NCBI RefSeq assembly: GCF_014235185.1 | Contig: NZ_CP060131.1 | Span: 5,959,501-6,023,500 of the forward strand | From: Pseudonocardia petroleophila | GTDB lineage: Bacteria; Actinomycetota; Actinomycetes; Mycobacteriales; Pseudonocardiaceae | Direction of reading: 5' to 3' | DNA length: 64,000 nt | Shown here: in pieces, positions 39,332 to 47,939 of the stretch | Layout: each line of letters starts with the position of its first letter | Position numbering within the stretch: position 1 is the first letter of the stretch | Made by a program: the position numbers and the translations under genes | Notes under the pieces: generated by a model | What the model was told of the DNA's origin: nothing | Database searches by the model: none | What the model saw: only the letters and a program-made list of their open reading frames with translations

Positions 39332-40570
39332 TCAGGAGTGCAGCGCCCCGCGCCGGGCCAGCGCGCCGATCACCGCCGCACCGACGAGCGGGACGGCGGC
39401 CAGCACGAGCCAGGCCGTCACCGCGGGGGCGACCGCGTCGTCGAGGAGGGTGCCGACCGCCGTGCTGCCGACGAGCACGGCGAGCCCGCCCGCCGACGAC
39501 AGCACCCCGAAGTACGCCCCGAGCCGCCGCTCGGCCGCGAGGACCGGCACCAGCGCCTGGGCGACGGGACCGGCCAGCATCTGCCCGGCGGTCAGCAGCA
39601 CGACGAACCCGACGGCCGGCCACGGCCCGGCCGGCGCGGCCGGCAGAGCGGCCGCGACGAGCAGGAAGGCGGCCGACATCAGGCCGAAGCCGAGCAGGAT
39701 CGGCGTCCCGACGCGGCGGCGGCGGGCCCACCGGGTGGTGGGCACCTGTCCGAGGATCACCATCACCGCGGCCAGCGCGAAGAGCCACCCCAGCGCGCCC
39801 TGCCCGCCGGTGCCCCGCTCCAGCTCGACCGGCAGGGCCAGGTAGAGCTGGTTGTAGCAGAGCAGGTAGGCCGAGTAGCCGGCCGCGAAGACGAGGAAGC
39901 GCCGGTTGCGCACCACCTCCGCCCATCCGGCGAACACCGGCTCGTCGGCGTGCGCGGCGGGGCGGGGCGGCAGCCACCGCAGGTGGGCGAGCCCGATCAG
40001 CACGAACGCCGCGGCGGCCACCGCGCAGGCCAGCCCGAAGTCGACGAGGAGCAGGCCGGCGCCCACCAGCGGCCCGACGACCGTGCCGACCTGACCGCTG
40101 ACGGCGAACATCGCGAACACGTCGGCCCGCGTCGGGCCGCCGGGCGGCAGCTCCCCGGCCTCCCGCGCCAGCGCGGACTCCACGGCCGGGGAGAACAGCG
40201 CCGCGGCGAAGCCGGTGAGCAGCGCTCCGGCCAGCACCCCCGGCAGGGAGGTCGCCACGCCGAGCAGCACGAACCCGACCACCCGCAGCGCGCACCCGGC
40301 GAGGATCACCGGCTTCGCCCCCCACCTGTCGGCCAGGGTCCCGCCGACCACGAACAGGCCCTGCTGGCTGAAGGTGCGCAGCCCGAGGACGAGCCCGACC
40401 AGCCCGCCGGCGAGCGCGAGGTCGGTCGCGAGGTGCACCGCGAGGTAGGGCACCACCATGAAGAAGCCGACGTTGAACGCCAGCTGCGTGCCCACCAGCA
40501 GGCGCATCACGGGCGGCAGCGCACCGAACGCCGTCCCCGGACGGTCTCCCTCGCCGACCACAGTCACCAC
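39332..40570 (-). CDS. MFS exporter
   Basis: The 412-residue protein has 12 hydrophobic segments and MFS motif A between helices 2 and 3 (GGTLADRWGAKPVIL near residues 76-90), with a second copy around residue 275. It resembles 12-helix drug or metabolite exporters of the MdtH type. GTG 40570 is chosen; no strong ribosome site is seen. It is divergent from an ABC importer's binding protein; with the neighbouring biosynthetic genes it could export a metabolite that the importer takes back, but this is inference. Confidence 0.85.
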   Translation of the reverse strand: MVTVVGEGDRPGTAFGALPPVMRLLVGTQLAFNVGFFMVVPYLAVHLATDLALAGGLVGLVLGLRTFSQQGLFVVGGTLADRWGAKPVILAGCALRVVGFVLLGVATSLPGVLAGALLTGFAAALFSPAVESALAREAGELPPGGPTRADVFAMFAVSGQVGTVVGPLVGAGLLLVDFGLACAVAAAAFVLIGLAHLRWLPPRPAAHADEPVFAGWAEVVRNRRFLVFAAGYSAYLLCYNQLYLALPVELERGTGGQGALGWLFALAAVMVILGQVPTTRWARRRRVGTPILLGFGLMSAAFLLVAAALPAAPAGPWPAVGFVVLLTAGQMLAGPVAQALVPVLAAERRLGAYFGVLSSAGGLAVLVGSTAVGTLLDDAVAPAVTAWLVLAAVPLVGAAVIGALARRGALHS

Positions 40571-40588
40571 TCATTCGCATCTACGCAT

Positions 40589-40621
40589 CTCTGCGACAAC
40601 CTGTCGTGTGCTGGTGCAGAG
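40589..40621. promoter_or_regulatory. Inverted repeat CTCTGC/GCAGAG in the MFS-ABC divergent promoter region
   Basis: Arms at 40589-40594 and 40616-40621 are exact reverse complements, 21 bases apart. Similar TCTGC/GCAGA half-sites make the palindrome at 44013-44026 before the oxygenase gene, so one regulator may act at both places. Confidence 0.3.
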
Positions 40622-40636
40622 TAGGTCGCACAAGCG

Positions 40637-40666
40637 TTGACACCCGGTCCGGCGTGATCACACAAT
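40637..40666 (+). promoter_or_regulatory. Promoter of the ABC-importer operon
   Basis: TTGACA (40637-40642) and CACAAT (40661-40666) are separated by 18 bp, about 50 bp upstream of GTG 40718. Confidence 0.5.
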
Positions 40667-40717
40667 CCGCCGACCCCGATCCGCCGCACCCGACGGCATC
40701 CGCGAGAGGCAGGCCCC

Positions 40718-42253
40718 GTGCACCCCGCACCGACCCGATCCCGGGCAGTCGTACTGGCCCTCCTGGCCTGCCTGGTGACCGCCTGCGGAGCCGGGACGGC
40801 CCCGCAGGCGGGCGTTGCCGTCCCGGACGGCGTGGTGACGATCGGCCTGCAGTTCGCGCCGCGCTCCGGTTTCGCCGTCGACACCGACGACGCGTTCGTC
40901 CTCACCCAGCTCGGCGCCGTCGAGACGCTCGTGGCCGTCGACGGCGAGCGCCGCCCGCAGCCCGGTCTCGCGACGGAGTGGACCCAGGTCGAGCCCACCA
41001 CCTGGCGCTTCACGCTGCGGCCGGGGGTGACCTTCCACGACGGGACCCCGCTGACCGCGGACGCCGTGGTGGGCGCGCTGCGCTACGTCGCCGGGGTCGC
41101 CGCGCCGCCGCGGGCGATCGCGGGCGCGGCGCTGACCGCCGAGGCCGACGGCGACGCCGTGCTGGTGCGGACCGCGGCCCCCGACCCGATCCTGCCGCTG
41201 CGGCTGAGCGCACCGGGCACCGCGATCCTCGCGCCGTCCGCCTACGCGGGCGACGGGCCGCCCTCGGTCGTCGGCACGGGCACCGGGCTGCTGCGGATCA
41301 CCGAGGCGGACGCGGCGCAGGGCGTCACCCTCGAGCGCTTCGACGGGTACTGGGGCGAGCGGGCCGGGGTGGCCTCGGTCGTCGCGCGCTTCCTCCCCGA
41401 CCCGACGGCCCGGGCGCTGGCGTTCCGCGCCGGCGACGTCGACGTCGTGCTCGGCCTCCCCGAGCCCGCCGTGCTGGAGCTGCAGTCCACCCCGGACGTC
41501 GAGGTGCAGACGGTCCCGACCCCGCGGACCGCGAGCCTGTACCTCAACGCGTCCGCGCCGCCGTTCGCCGACGTCCGCGTCCGGCGGGCCGTGGCGCTCG
41601 CCGTCGACCGCACCGCGCTCGCCGAGCAGGCGCTCGCCGGGTCCGGGCTGCCCGCCTCGGAGGTGTTCGGTCCGGCGGTGCCGTGGGGCGGCACCGGCCC
41701 GGTCCCGGCCGCCGACCCGGCCGCGGCCGCCGACCTCCTCGCCCAGGCCGGCTACGGACCGGACAACCCGCTGACGGTGCGGCTGTGGACCTACGCGAAC
41801 CGGCCGGAGCTCCCGACGCTGGCCACGGCCGTGCAGGCGATGCTGGCCGGGGCCGGGATCACCGCGGAGATCCGGATCGGCGAGTACGCGGCCCAGGAAC
41901 CCGAGCTGCTGGCCGGCCGCTACGACATGATGGTGCTGTCCCGCAACCTGCTCACCGACCTGCCGGACGCCGCGGGCGTGCTGACCAGCGACTACACGTG
42001 CTCGGGCTCCTACAACCTCAACCGGTACTGCTCCCCGGAGTTCGACGCGCTGGTCGCCGGTCTGGTGGACCTGCCCGATCCCGCGGCCCGTCAGGACGTG
42101 TTCGCCCGGGCGGCGCAGCTGCTCGAGGCCGACACGGCCGGCGTCCCGCTGGTCCACACCGTGGACACCTCGGCGACCCGGGGGGTCACCGGGTTCGTGC
42201 CCGACCCGGCCAACCGGGTGCTGGTCACCTCGGAGCTGGCCCGAACGGGCTGA
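40718..42253 (+). CDS. ABC transporter solute-binding lipoprotein, family 5 (NikA/OppA/DppA-like)
   Basis: The 511-residue protein has a lipoprotein signal (AVVLALLACLVTAC, Cys near residue 23) and the family 5 binding-protein pattern: GLATEWTQVEPTTWRFTLRP, GVTFHDGTPLTADAVVGALR, LERFDGYWGERAGVASV, RRAVALAVDRTALAEQALAG. Ligands range from peptides to metal-chelate complexes such as nickel or opine-metallophores; I cannot tell which. GTG 40718 starts the coding region. The next gene (permease) starts 2 nt after the stop. Confidence 0.92.
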   Translation: MHPAPTRSRAVVLALLACLVTACGAGTAPQAGVAVPDGVVTIGLQFAPRSGFAVDTDDAFVLTQLGAVETLVAVDGERRPQPGLATEWTQVEPTTWRFTLRPGVTFHDGTPLTADAVVGALRYVAGVAAPPRAIAGAALTAEADGDAVLVRTAAPDPILPLRLSAPGTAILAPSAYAGDGPPSVVGTGTGLLRITEADAAQGVTLERFDGYWGERAGVASVVARFLPDPTARALAFRAGDVDVVLGLPEPAVLELQSTPDVEVQTVPTPRTASLYLNASAPPFADVRVRRAVALAVDRTALAEQALAGSGLPASEVFGPAVPWGGTGPVPAADPAAAADLLAQAGYGPDNPLTVRLWTYANRPELPTLATAVQAMLAGAGITAEIRIGEYAAQEPELLAGRYDMMVLSRNLLTDLPDAAGVLTSDYTCSGSYNLNRYCSPEFDALVAGLVDLPDPAARQDVFARAAQLLEADTAGVPLVHTVDTSATRGVTGFVPDPANRVLVTSELARTG

Positions 42254-42255
42254 GG

Positions 42256-43197
42256 ATGCCGGGAACGCTCGGCAGGCGACTGCTCCCGCTGCCCCTGGTC
42301 CTCCTGGGCGCGTCGGCTCTGGTGTTCCTGCTGCCGCGCGCCTCCGGGCTCGACACCACCCGCACCGTCCTGCGCTCACGGATCGCCGACTCGGCCCCCG
42401 ACCCGGCCGCCGCGGAGCGAGTGAGCAGGGAGCTCGGCCTCGACGGCCCGCTGTGGCAGCAGTACCTGCTCTGGCTGGGCTCCGCCCTGCGCGGGGACCT
42501 CGGCCTGTCCTTCTCCACCCGCACCGCCGTGGTCCCGCAGCTCGTCGCGGCGCTGGGCGTGTCGACCCTGCTCACGGCGTCCGCCCTGCTCCTGGCCGGC
42601 CTCGTCGGCATCCCGGCCGGTGTCACCGCGGCCCGGCGGCCGGGGGGCCCGGTCGACCGGGCCGTGACCACGCTCTCGGTGCTCGGTGCGGCGGTGCCCG
42701 AGTTCATCCTCGCCCCGCTGCTGGTGCTGGTGTTCGCCGTCGCGCTCCCGCTCCTGCCCGCCGCGGGGTGGGGCGGCCCGGCGGCGGCGGTGCTCCCCGT
42801 CGTCACGCTCGCGCTGTTCCCCGCGGCGCTGGCCGCCCAGCTGACCCGCGCCGAGACCGCCGACGTGCTGGGCACCCTGCACATCGCCGCGGCCCGGGCC
42901 AGGGGCCTGTCCGAGCGGCGGCTGCTCTGGGTGCACGCCGCCCGCCGCTCCCTGACCTCGGTGACGGCGCTGTCGGGCATGTTCTTCGCCGGCCTGCTCG
43001 GGGGGTCGGTCGTCGTGGAGGTGGTCTTCGCGGTGCCCGGGCTCGGCCGGCTGCTCTACGACGCCGTGCTCGCCCAGGACCTGCCGGTGGTGCAGGGCGG
43101 GCTGCTCGCGCTGGTCACGATCGCGGTCCTCACGACGGTCGGCGCCGAGGTCGTCCAGTTCGCGCTCGACCCCCTCGCCCGCCGGGCCGCCCGGTGA
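42256..43197 (+). CDS. ABC transporter permease (NikB/DppB type)
   Basis: The 313-residue protein has an N-terminal helix (LLPLPLVLLGASALVFLLPR), a PLWQQYLLWLGSALRGDLGL extracytoplasmic region, further helices, and the conserved EAA loop region (RARGLSERRLLWVHAARRSL). Family features (GLDGPLWQQYLLWLGSALRG, SVVVEVVFAVPGLGRLLYDA) place it with the DppB/NikB group. It starts 2 nt after the binding protein stop and overlaps the second permease (GTGA). Confidence 0.92.
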   Translation: MPGTLGRRLLPLPLVLLGASALVFLLPRASGLDTTRTVLRSRIADSAPDPAAAERVSRELGLDGPLWQQYLLWLGSALRGDLGLSFSTRTAVVPQLVAALGVSTLLTASALLLAGLVGIPAGVTAARRPGGPVDRAVTTLSVLGAAVPEFILAPLLVLVFAVALPLLPAAGWGGPAAAVLPVVTLALFPAALAAQLTRAETADVLGTLHIAAARARGLSERRLLWVHAARRSLTSVTALSGMFFAGLLGGSVVVEVVFAVPGLGRLLYDAVLAQDLPVVQGGLLALVTIAVLTTVGAEVVQFALDPLARRAAR

Positions 43198-44012
43198 CCC
43201 GCGACCGCCTGCCCGCGGTGGCGCTGGGGACCCTCGCCGTCGTGCTGCTGGTGGCGGCGCTGCTGCCGCTCGACGCGGTGGGCAACGACCTCGCGAACCG
43301 GTTCGCCCCGCCGTCGCCCGCCCACCCGCTGGGCACCGACCAGCTCGGCCGCGACGTGCTGGCCCGGCTGGCCGCAGGCACCCGCCTGTCCGTGGGGTTC
43401 ACCGTGGTGGCCGTGGCGCTGTGCGCCGGGATCGGCACGGCGCTCGGCATGCTGGCCGGGTTCCGCGGCGGCATCGCGGCGCAGACGCTGACCCGCGTCG
43501 TCGACGTGCTGGTCGCCGTGCCGTCGATCCTGCTCGCACTCGTGCTCACCGCGCTGCTCTCCCCCGGCACGACGACCCTGCTGATCGCCGTCACGCTGAC
43601 CGGCTGGACCCCGTTCGCCAGGCTCGCGCTCGGCCTCACCGTCCGCGAGGCGGGCACCGACTACGTGCGCAGCGCGACCGCGCTGGGCGCCGGGTCCGGG
43701 CGCATCGTGTTCCGGCACATCCTGCCGAACGCCGTGCGGCCCCTCGCCGCGCACGCGTTCCTGCGGTTCGCCGCGACCCTGCTGACCGTCGCGGGCCTGT
43801 CGTTCCTCGGGCTGGGGCCGCAGCCGCCGACGGCGGAGTGGGGGGCGATGCTCGACGACGCCCGCCCCTACCTGTTCGTGCGGCCGGGCCTGGTCCTGGC
43901 CCCCGCCGCGGCGATCGTGGGCGTCGCGTTCGTCGTCACGCTGGCCGGCCGGGCCCTCGAGCGCCGCTGGGGCGAACCGGACGTCTTCCGTCGGCCCCGC
44001 AACTCCCCATAG
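43194..44012 (+). CDS. ABC transporter permease (NikC/DppC type)
   Basis: The 272-residue protein has the DppC/NikC features: a PLGTDQLGRDVLARLAAGTR motif near residues 45-65, the EAA-like RSATALGAGSGRIVFRHILP loop, and an N-AVRPLAAHAF following it. It starts at GTG 43194 inside the previous stop. Its product should form a heterodimer with the upstream permease. No NikD/NikE-type ATPase gene follows; the next gene is an oxygenase, so the ATPases must come from elsewhere or the importer is incomplete. Confidence 0.92.
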   Translation: MTRDRLPAVALGTLAVVLLVAALLPLDAVGNDLANRFAPPSPAHPLGTDQLGRDVLARLAAGTRLSVGFTVVAVALCAGIGTALGMLAGFRGGIAAQTLTRVVDVLVAVPSILLALVLTALLSPGTTTLLIAVTLTGWTPFARLALGLTVREAGTDYVRSATALGAGSGRIVFRHILPNAVRPLAAHAFLRFAATLLTVAGLSFLGLGPQPPTAEWGAMLDDARPYLFVRPGLVLAPAAAIVGVAFVVTLAGRALERRWGEPDVFRRPRNSP

Positions 44013-44026
44013 TCTGCATGTGCAGA
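44008..44026 (+). promoter_or_regulatory. Candidate promoter -10 with overlapping operator palindrome (TCTGCATGTGCAGA)
   Basis: CATAGT (44008-44013) could be a -10 box of the oxygenase gene. The palindrome TCTGCA-TG-TGCAGA (44013-44026) overlaps its 3' end and the expected transcription start. A repressor bound here would block initiation. Confidence 0.4.
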
Positions 44027-44054
44027 TGATGGGCAACAACGCGATGGAGGCGTC

Positions 44055-44864
44055 ATGGCGACGACCGACGAGCAGGGCCGCAGGCGCGGCACCGTCCGAC
44101 CCGAGCTCAAGGAGCTGCTGGCCCCGCTCGGCGTGACCCCGGCCCGGGTCGACGACGCCGACGCCCGCGCCGTGCTCGAGCGGGACGGGGCCGTCGTCCT
44201 CCGCGATCGCGGGAGCGACCCGGAGGAGCTGGTCACCGCAGCCGCCCGGCTGCTCGGCGGCCGGCTGCGGGAGCTGTTCGGGATCCGGCGGCAGCACGGC
44301 GTCGACTCCCCCGCGCTGACGCTGCACAGCGACGGGGCCACCGTCACCGTCGACGTCCACGGCCGTGCGGTCCGGCTGCGCGACCCCGACGAGGACTACC
44401 TGCTCATGCTCTGCACCCGCCCTGCCCCGCGGGGCGGCGACTCCGTGCTCATCGACGGCTACGCGCTGGTCGACGTGCTGCGCGAGGCCCGGCCGGAGCT
44501 GCACGAGTTCCTCACCACCTGCGACGTCGACTTCTTCGGCGGCTGGACGGACCGGCCGCACTCCGTGCCGCTCACCCCGCTGGTCCGCGGCCTGGTGGAG
44601 CACACCCGGCGCGGCAGGCGCGCGGTCCGGGCAGGCGACTTCGCCCTGCCCGTCCCGCGCGAGCCGCGGTGGGACGCCCACCTCGCCCACCTCGACGAGT
44701 ACGCCGACGTGCTCGCCACCGCGCAGGAGTGCGCCGCGCGGTTCCGGCTCGAGGCGGGCGAGCTGCTCGTGCTGGACAACTACCGCTTCGTGCACGGCCG
44801 CGACGCGTTCGCGGGCGAGCGCACGATGCACGTCATGACGGTCCGGACCACCGGCGCCTTCTGA
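44055..44864 (+). CDS. Fe(II)/2-oxoglutarate-dependent oxygenase (TauD/TfdA/clavaminate-synthase-like)
   Basis: The 269-residue protein has the facial triad in the expected order: H91-x-D93 (LTLHSDGA) and distal H247 (YRFVHGRD), with R256 (GERTMHVM) to bind 2-oxoglutarate. The family hydroxylates or desaturates amino acids, taurine or natural product intermediates. ATG 44055 follows a GGAGG site. It sits between the ABC importer and a minus-strand ATP-grasp gene. Amino-acid hydroxylation for a peptide-like metabolite is a possible role. Confidence 0.85.
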   Translation: MATTDEQGRRRGTVRPELKELLAPLGVTPARVDDADARAVLERDGAVVLRDRGSDPEELVTAAARLLGGRLRELFGIRRQHGVDSPALTLHSDGATVTVDVHGRAVRLRDPDEDYLLMLCTRPAPRGGDSVLIDGYALVDVLREARPELHEFLTTCDVDFFGGWTDRPHSVPLTPLVRGLVEHTRRGRRAVRAGDFALPVPREPRWDAHLAHLDEYADVLATAQECAARFRLEAGELLVLDNYRFVHGRDAFAGERTMHVMTVRTTGAF

Positions 44865-44869
44865 ACCGG

Positions 44870-45760
44870 TCACCGGTAGCGCCGCGGGACCGTCCACGGG
44901 CGGCCGAACTCCTCGTCGAACGACTCGGGGTCGAACGGGCTGTCACCCCCGGCGGGGAAGCTGGTCAGCTCGCCGAAGACCACCCGACCGTCGACGTCGT
45001 AGAGGTCCACGCGCACGAAGTCGGTGCCCGCGCCGAGCCGCTCGGCCACCTCGATCATCTCGGTCAGGCAGGCGGGCTCCGCGGGTTCCGCCCGGGGCGG
45101 CCCGCCGCTCAGCGGCAGGTGCCGCCAGTCGGGCCGGAAGAAGTCCTGGGTGCGGCGGCCGAACCGCCCGGCGTCGACCTGCACGAACGCGCACCGGCCG
45201 TGGAAGACGAAGAACTTGCAGTCGTCGGGGATCGCCCCGTCCGCGCGGGCGAGCAGCTCCTCGACGATGATCCGCCGCGGCACCCGGCCGTAGACCCACT
45301 CGTGGTTGGGCCCCCGCCCGTAGAGCTGGGCCACCCAGCCCCGCGCGATCCGGACGACCTCCTCGCGCGGCGCGGCCCCGGGCCGGACGTGCCGGTAGAC
45401 CCAGCTGCCCTCCTCCGTCGGCAGGCGCGCGTCGGCGGGTGCGCGGTCGGACACGACGATCGCCGCACCGCTGCCGTGCGTCGGCTTGACGACGTGGGCG
45501 TCCGGCAGGTCCAGGTCGCGCAGCTCCGCGGGGTCGTCGACGATCGCGTACGCGCGCGGCAGGTACCGCTCCCCCACCACCGCGGCGACGTGGTCGCGGA
45601 CCGCGGCCTTGTCGGCGAAGGTCACGACGAGCTCGCGGTGGTCGCGCAGCATCTTGTAGCGCACCTTCTCGCGGAACGTGCGGGGGCGGCGCGTGCGCCA
45701 CAGGCGCACCGCCCGCACGAGCCTGCTCCGCACGCGCAGGCGGACGCGTACCGCCGGCAC
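44870..45760 (-). CDS. ATP-grasp family protein (TupA-like)
   Basis: The 296-residue protein shows the TupA-like ATP-grasp pattern: FREKVRYKMLRDHRELVVTF near residue 35, DKAAVRDHVAAVVGERYLPR, VVKPTHGSGAAIVVSD (ATP lid), PRRIIVEELLARADGAIPDD, KFFVFHGRCAFVQVDAGRFG and an E/N-like metal pair near FGELTSFPAGG. TupA-like enzymes form amide or peptide bonds in polysaccharides and some natural products. GTG 45760 follows AGGGGG by 7 nt and lies 11 bp after the LLM gene stop. Substrates unknown. Confidence 0.8.
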   Translation of the reverse strand: MPAVRVRLRVRSRLVRAVRLWRTRRPRTFREKVRYKMLRDHRELVVTFADKAAVRDHVAAVVGERYLPRAYAIVDDPAELRDLDLPDAHVVKPTHGSGAAIVVSDRAPADARLPTEEGSWVYRHVRPGAAPREEVVRIARGWVAQLYGRGPNHEWVYGRVPRRIIVEELLARADGAIPDDCKFFVFHGRCAFVQVDAGRFGRRTQDFFRPDWRHLPLSGGPPRAEPAEPACLTEMIEVAERLGAGTDFVRVDLYDVDGRVVFGELTSFPAGGDSPFDPESFDEEFGRPWTVPRRYR

Positions 45761-45771
45761 CCGCGGCCCCC

Positions 45772-46818
45772 TCAGCGCACGAGGTCGGCGAGCGCCACCA
45801 TCTCCGCCTCCGGATCGACGACGGGCTGGATGACGATCTCGTCGATCCCGGCCGCCTCCATGCCCGCGATCCGCGCGAGCAGCTCCTCGCGCGTGCCGAT
45901 CAGGCCCAGCTTGTCGACCAGCGACGGCACGACGAGCTCGCGGTCGTCGGCGTCGATGCGCCCGAGGTAGTTGCGGTAGAGGACGGCGTGGCGGTCGGGC
46001 GCGGTGGAGGTGGTGCCGCGCTTGGCCAGCAGCCGCTGCACGGCGGCCGCCTCGTCGGGTTCGAGCGTGTCGAGGAAGCCCTTGTTGTCGGCGGCGAAGG
46101 TGAGCAGCGCCATCGCGATGTGGCCCATGGTGTCGCGGGCGAGGTCGCCGTGGCGGTCCTCGCCGTCGTCCAGCACGCGCAGCGAGGTCATCACGTAGGA
46201 GTCGACGTCGTCGGCCACGCCCGCCTCCTGCGCGGCCGCGCGGCGGGCCCCGTCGAACGCCGTCCACGCACCGGGATCGAGCAGGCCGAACGAGATCACC
46301 CCGGCCCCGAGCCGGCCAGCGATGGCGGCGGCCTTGAGACCGAACGCGGCGACCACGAACTCCACCGGGGACGTCGTGTCCACGTAGGGGCCGACGTGCA
46401 GGAACCGCACCGGGCGGACCCGGTCGCCCTCGCGGTAGTCGGTAGACCGACCCGCGGTGAGGTCCTGCACGGCCGCGGTGAACGACTCGAGCTCGGCCAT
46501 CGTCGTCGGCAGCATGCCGAGGGTCCGCCGGGCGGTGTTGCCGGTGCCGACGCCGCAGATGATCCGCCCGGGCGCGATCGCGTTGAGGCTGGCGACCGCC
46601 GCGGCCGCCGCGGGCGCGGAGCGCAGTGCCGGTGAGGTGACCCCGATGCCCAGCTTGATCCGGTCTGTGGCCTTCGCGCAGAGCGCCAGCGAGACGAACG
46701 GGTCCCCGTTCACCATCGGCGTGTCGTACACCCAGAAGCTGTGGAACCCGAGCTCCTCGGCCCGTACGGCCAGGTCCTCGACCCCGGGTCGGGCCGTCAT
46801 CACGATCCCCGTGCGCAT
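45772..46818 (-). CDS. LLM-class (F420/flavin) oxidoreductase
   Basis: The 348-residue protein has the TIM-barrel of the F420-dependent LLM group: ARPGVEDLAVRAEELGFHSF, WVYDTPMVNGDPFVSLALCA, RIKLGIGVTSPALRSAPAAA, IAPGRIICGVGTGNTARRTL, and GTREELLARIAGMEAAGIDE near the end. Such enzymes reduce or oxidise with F420H2 or FMN. The ATP-grasp gene follows after 11 bp on the same strand; a spermidine-synthase-like gene lies 79 bp upstream. The role in the locus is unknown. Confidence 0.88.
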   Translation of the reverse strand: MRTGIVMTARPGVEDLAVRAEELGFHSFWVYDTPMVNGDPFVSLALCAKATDRIKLGIGVTSPALRSAPAAAAAVASLNAIAPGRIICGVGTGNTARRTLGMLPTTMAELESFTAAVQDLTAGRSTDYREGDRVRPVRFLHVGPYVDTTSPVEFVVAAFGLKAAAIAGRLGAGVISFGLLDPGAWTAFDGARRAAAQEAGVADDVDSYVMTSLRVLDDGEDRHGDLARDTMGHIAMALLTFAADNKGFLDTLEPDEAAAVQRLLAKRGTTSTAPDRHAVLYRNYLGRIDADDRELVVPSLVDKLGLIGTREELLARIAGMEAAGIDEIVIQPVVDPEAEMVALADLVR

Positions 46819-46897
46819 GCGGTGGTCCCCTCGTCGTCGAGTGCGACCGGCCCATGGTCACACGCCGCGCCGGTGCGGGACACCGCCTCCGGTGCGG

Positions 46898-47680
46898 TCA
46901 GCGGCGCGCCAGGTAGACCGTGTTCGACGACCGCCCTCCGGTGAGCGGGTTGGGGAAGTCGACGACCTCGGCCCGGTCCTCGGAGAAGACCTCGCCCAGC
47001 ACCGCGCCGAAGGCGTCGAGCGGCGGGCGGTCCGACCACAGGCCCAGCACGCCGCCCTCGCGCAGCGACGGCAGGAGCCTGCGCAGGCCCGCCGCGGCGT
47101 AGAACTCCGCGTGGGCGGGGGCGAGCACGTGGTCCGGGGCGTGGTCGATGTCGACGAGCACGGCGTCGTAGCGGGCCCCGGGCGCCTCGGGGTCGAGGCC
47201 GTCGCCGCCCGCCACCCGCGCGAAGAAGTCGGCGCAGCGCAGCACGACCCGGGGGTCGCCGGTCAGCCGTCCCGACACCGGCAGCAGGCCGTCGCGGTGC
47301 CAGGCGATCACCTCGGGCAGGGCCTCCACCACGGTCACCGAGCGCACCCGCGGGTCGTCGAGCACGGCGACGGCGGTGTAGCCCAGACCCAGCCCGCCGA
47401 CGACGACGTCGAGCGCGTCGCCCCCGACGGCGGCGAGGCCGCGGCGCGCGAGCTCGATCTCCGCGACGGTGAACAGGCTGGACATGAGGAACTCGTCGCC
47501 GAGCTTCGCCTCGAACACCTCGACGTCGGCGACGGGATCGTGCCTGCGGCGCAGGCTGATCTCGCCGATGGCGGTGTCGGCCCGGTCGAGCACGAGGAGA
47601 CGCGCACCGGCACCGGTCCCCCGGCGCGCCGAACGCCGACCGGGCCGGACGGGGCCGTCCTCGGGCACGGACACGGTCAC
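46898..47680 (-). CDS. Spermidine synthase-like (spermine/spermidine synthase fold) protein
   Basis: The 260-residue protein has the spermidine synthase/methyltransferase fold: LVLDRADTAIGEISLRRRHD, DEFLMSSLFTVAEIELARRG, VVVGGLGLGYTAVAVLDDPR (nucleotide-binding glycine loop), VTVVEALPEVIAWHRDGLLP (acidic residue for the ribose), and YDAVLVDIDHAPDHVLAPAH in the active-site position. The catalytic D-x-x-D region (LVDIDHAP) is similar to but not identical with bona fide spermidine synthases. GTG 47680 follows a CGGAGG site. Aminopropyl transfer is a possible role; a methyltransferase is an alternative. Confidence 0.82.
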   Translation of the reverse strand: MTVSVPEDGPVRPGRRSARRGTGAGARLLVLDRADTAIGEISLRRRHDPVADVEVFEAKLGDEFLMSSLFTVAEIELARRGLAAVGGDALDVVVGGLGLGYTAVAVLDDPRVRSVTVVEALPEVIAWHRDGLLPVSGRLTGDPRVVLRCADFFARVAGGDGLDPEAPGARYDAVLVDIDHAPDHVLAPAHAEFYAAAGLRRLLPSLREGGVLGLWSDRPPLDAFGAVLGEVFSEDRAEVVDFPNPLTGGRSSNTVYLARR

Positions 47681-47764
47681 GGGCGCGGTCCTCCGATCGC
47701 CGGGCACCGGGAGCGGGGCCGTCGGCGTCGCGATCGTGTCACACGGGGTCGCGCGGTGACCTGC

Positions 47765-47896
47765 TCAGTCCCAGACGGCGATGACCCGGACCTCGATGCT
47801 CTCCCGCGGCGGGGAGTCCGGGATCAACGTGACGAGCCCGACCGGCGTCCGCGAGATCGACGCCTTCGCCGGCACCCGGATGTCCGACAGCGTCAT
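47765..47896 (-). CDS. Short ORF (43 aa), hypothetical
   Basis: ATG 47896 to TGA 47765 gives a 43-residue product starting MTLSDIRVPAKASISRTPVG and ending VRVIAVWD, a strand-rich pattern. No ribosome site is evident. It could be a tail of a lost gene. It lies between the spermidine-synthase-like and GntR genes, all on the minus strand. Confidence 0.3.
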   Translation of the reverse strand: MTLSDIRVPAKASISRTPVGLVTLIPDSPPRESIEVRVIAVWD

Positions 47897-47939
47897 CGCC
47901 TGGGGTCGAGCGGCGCAGCCGCGGGGGGGCGCCTAGCGG

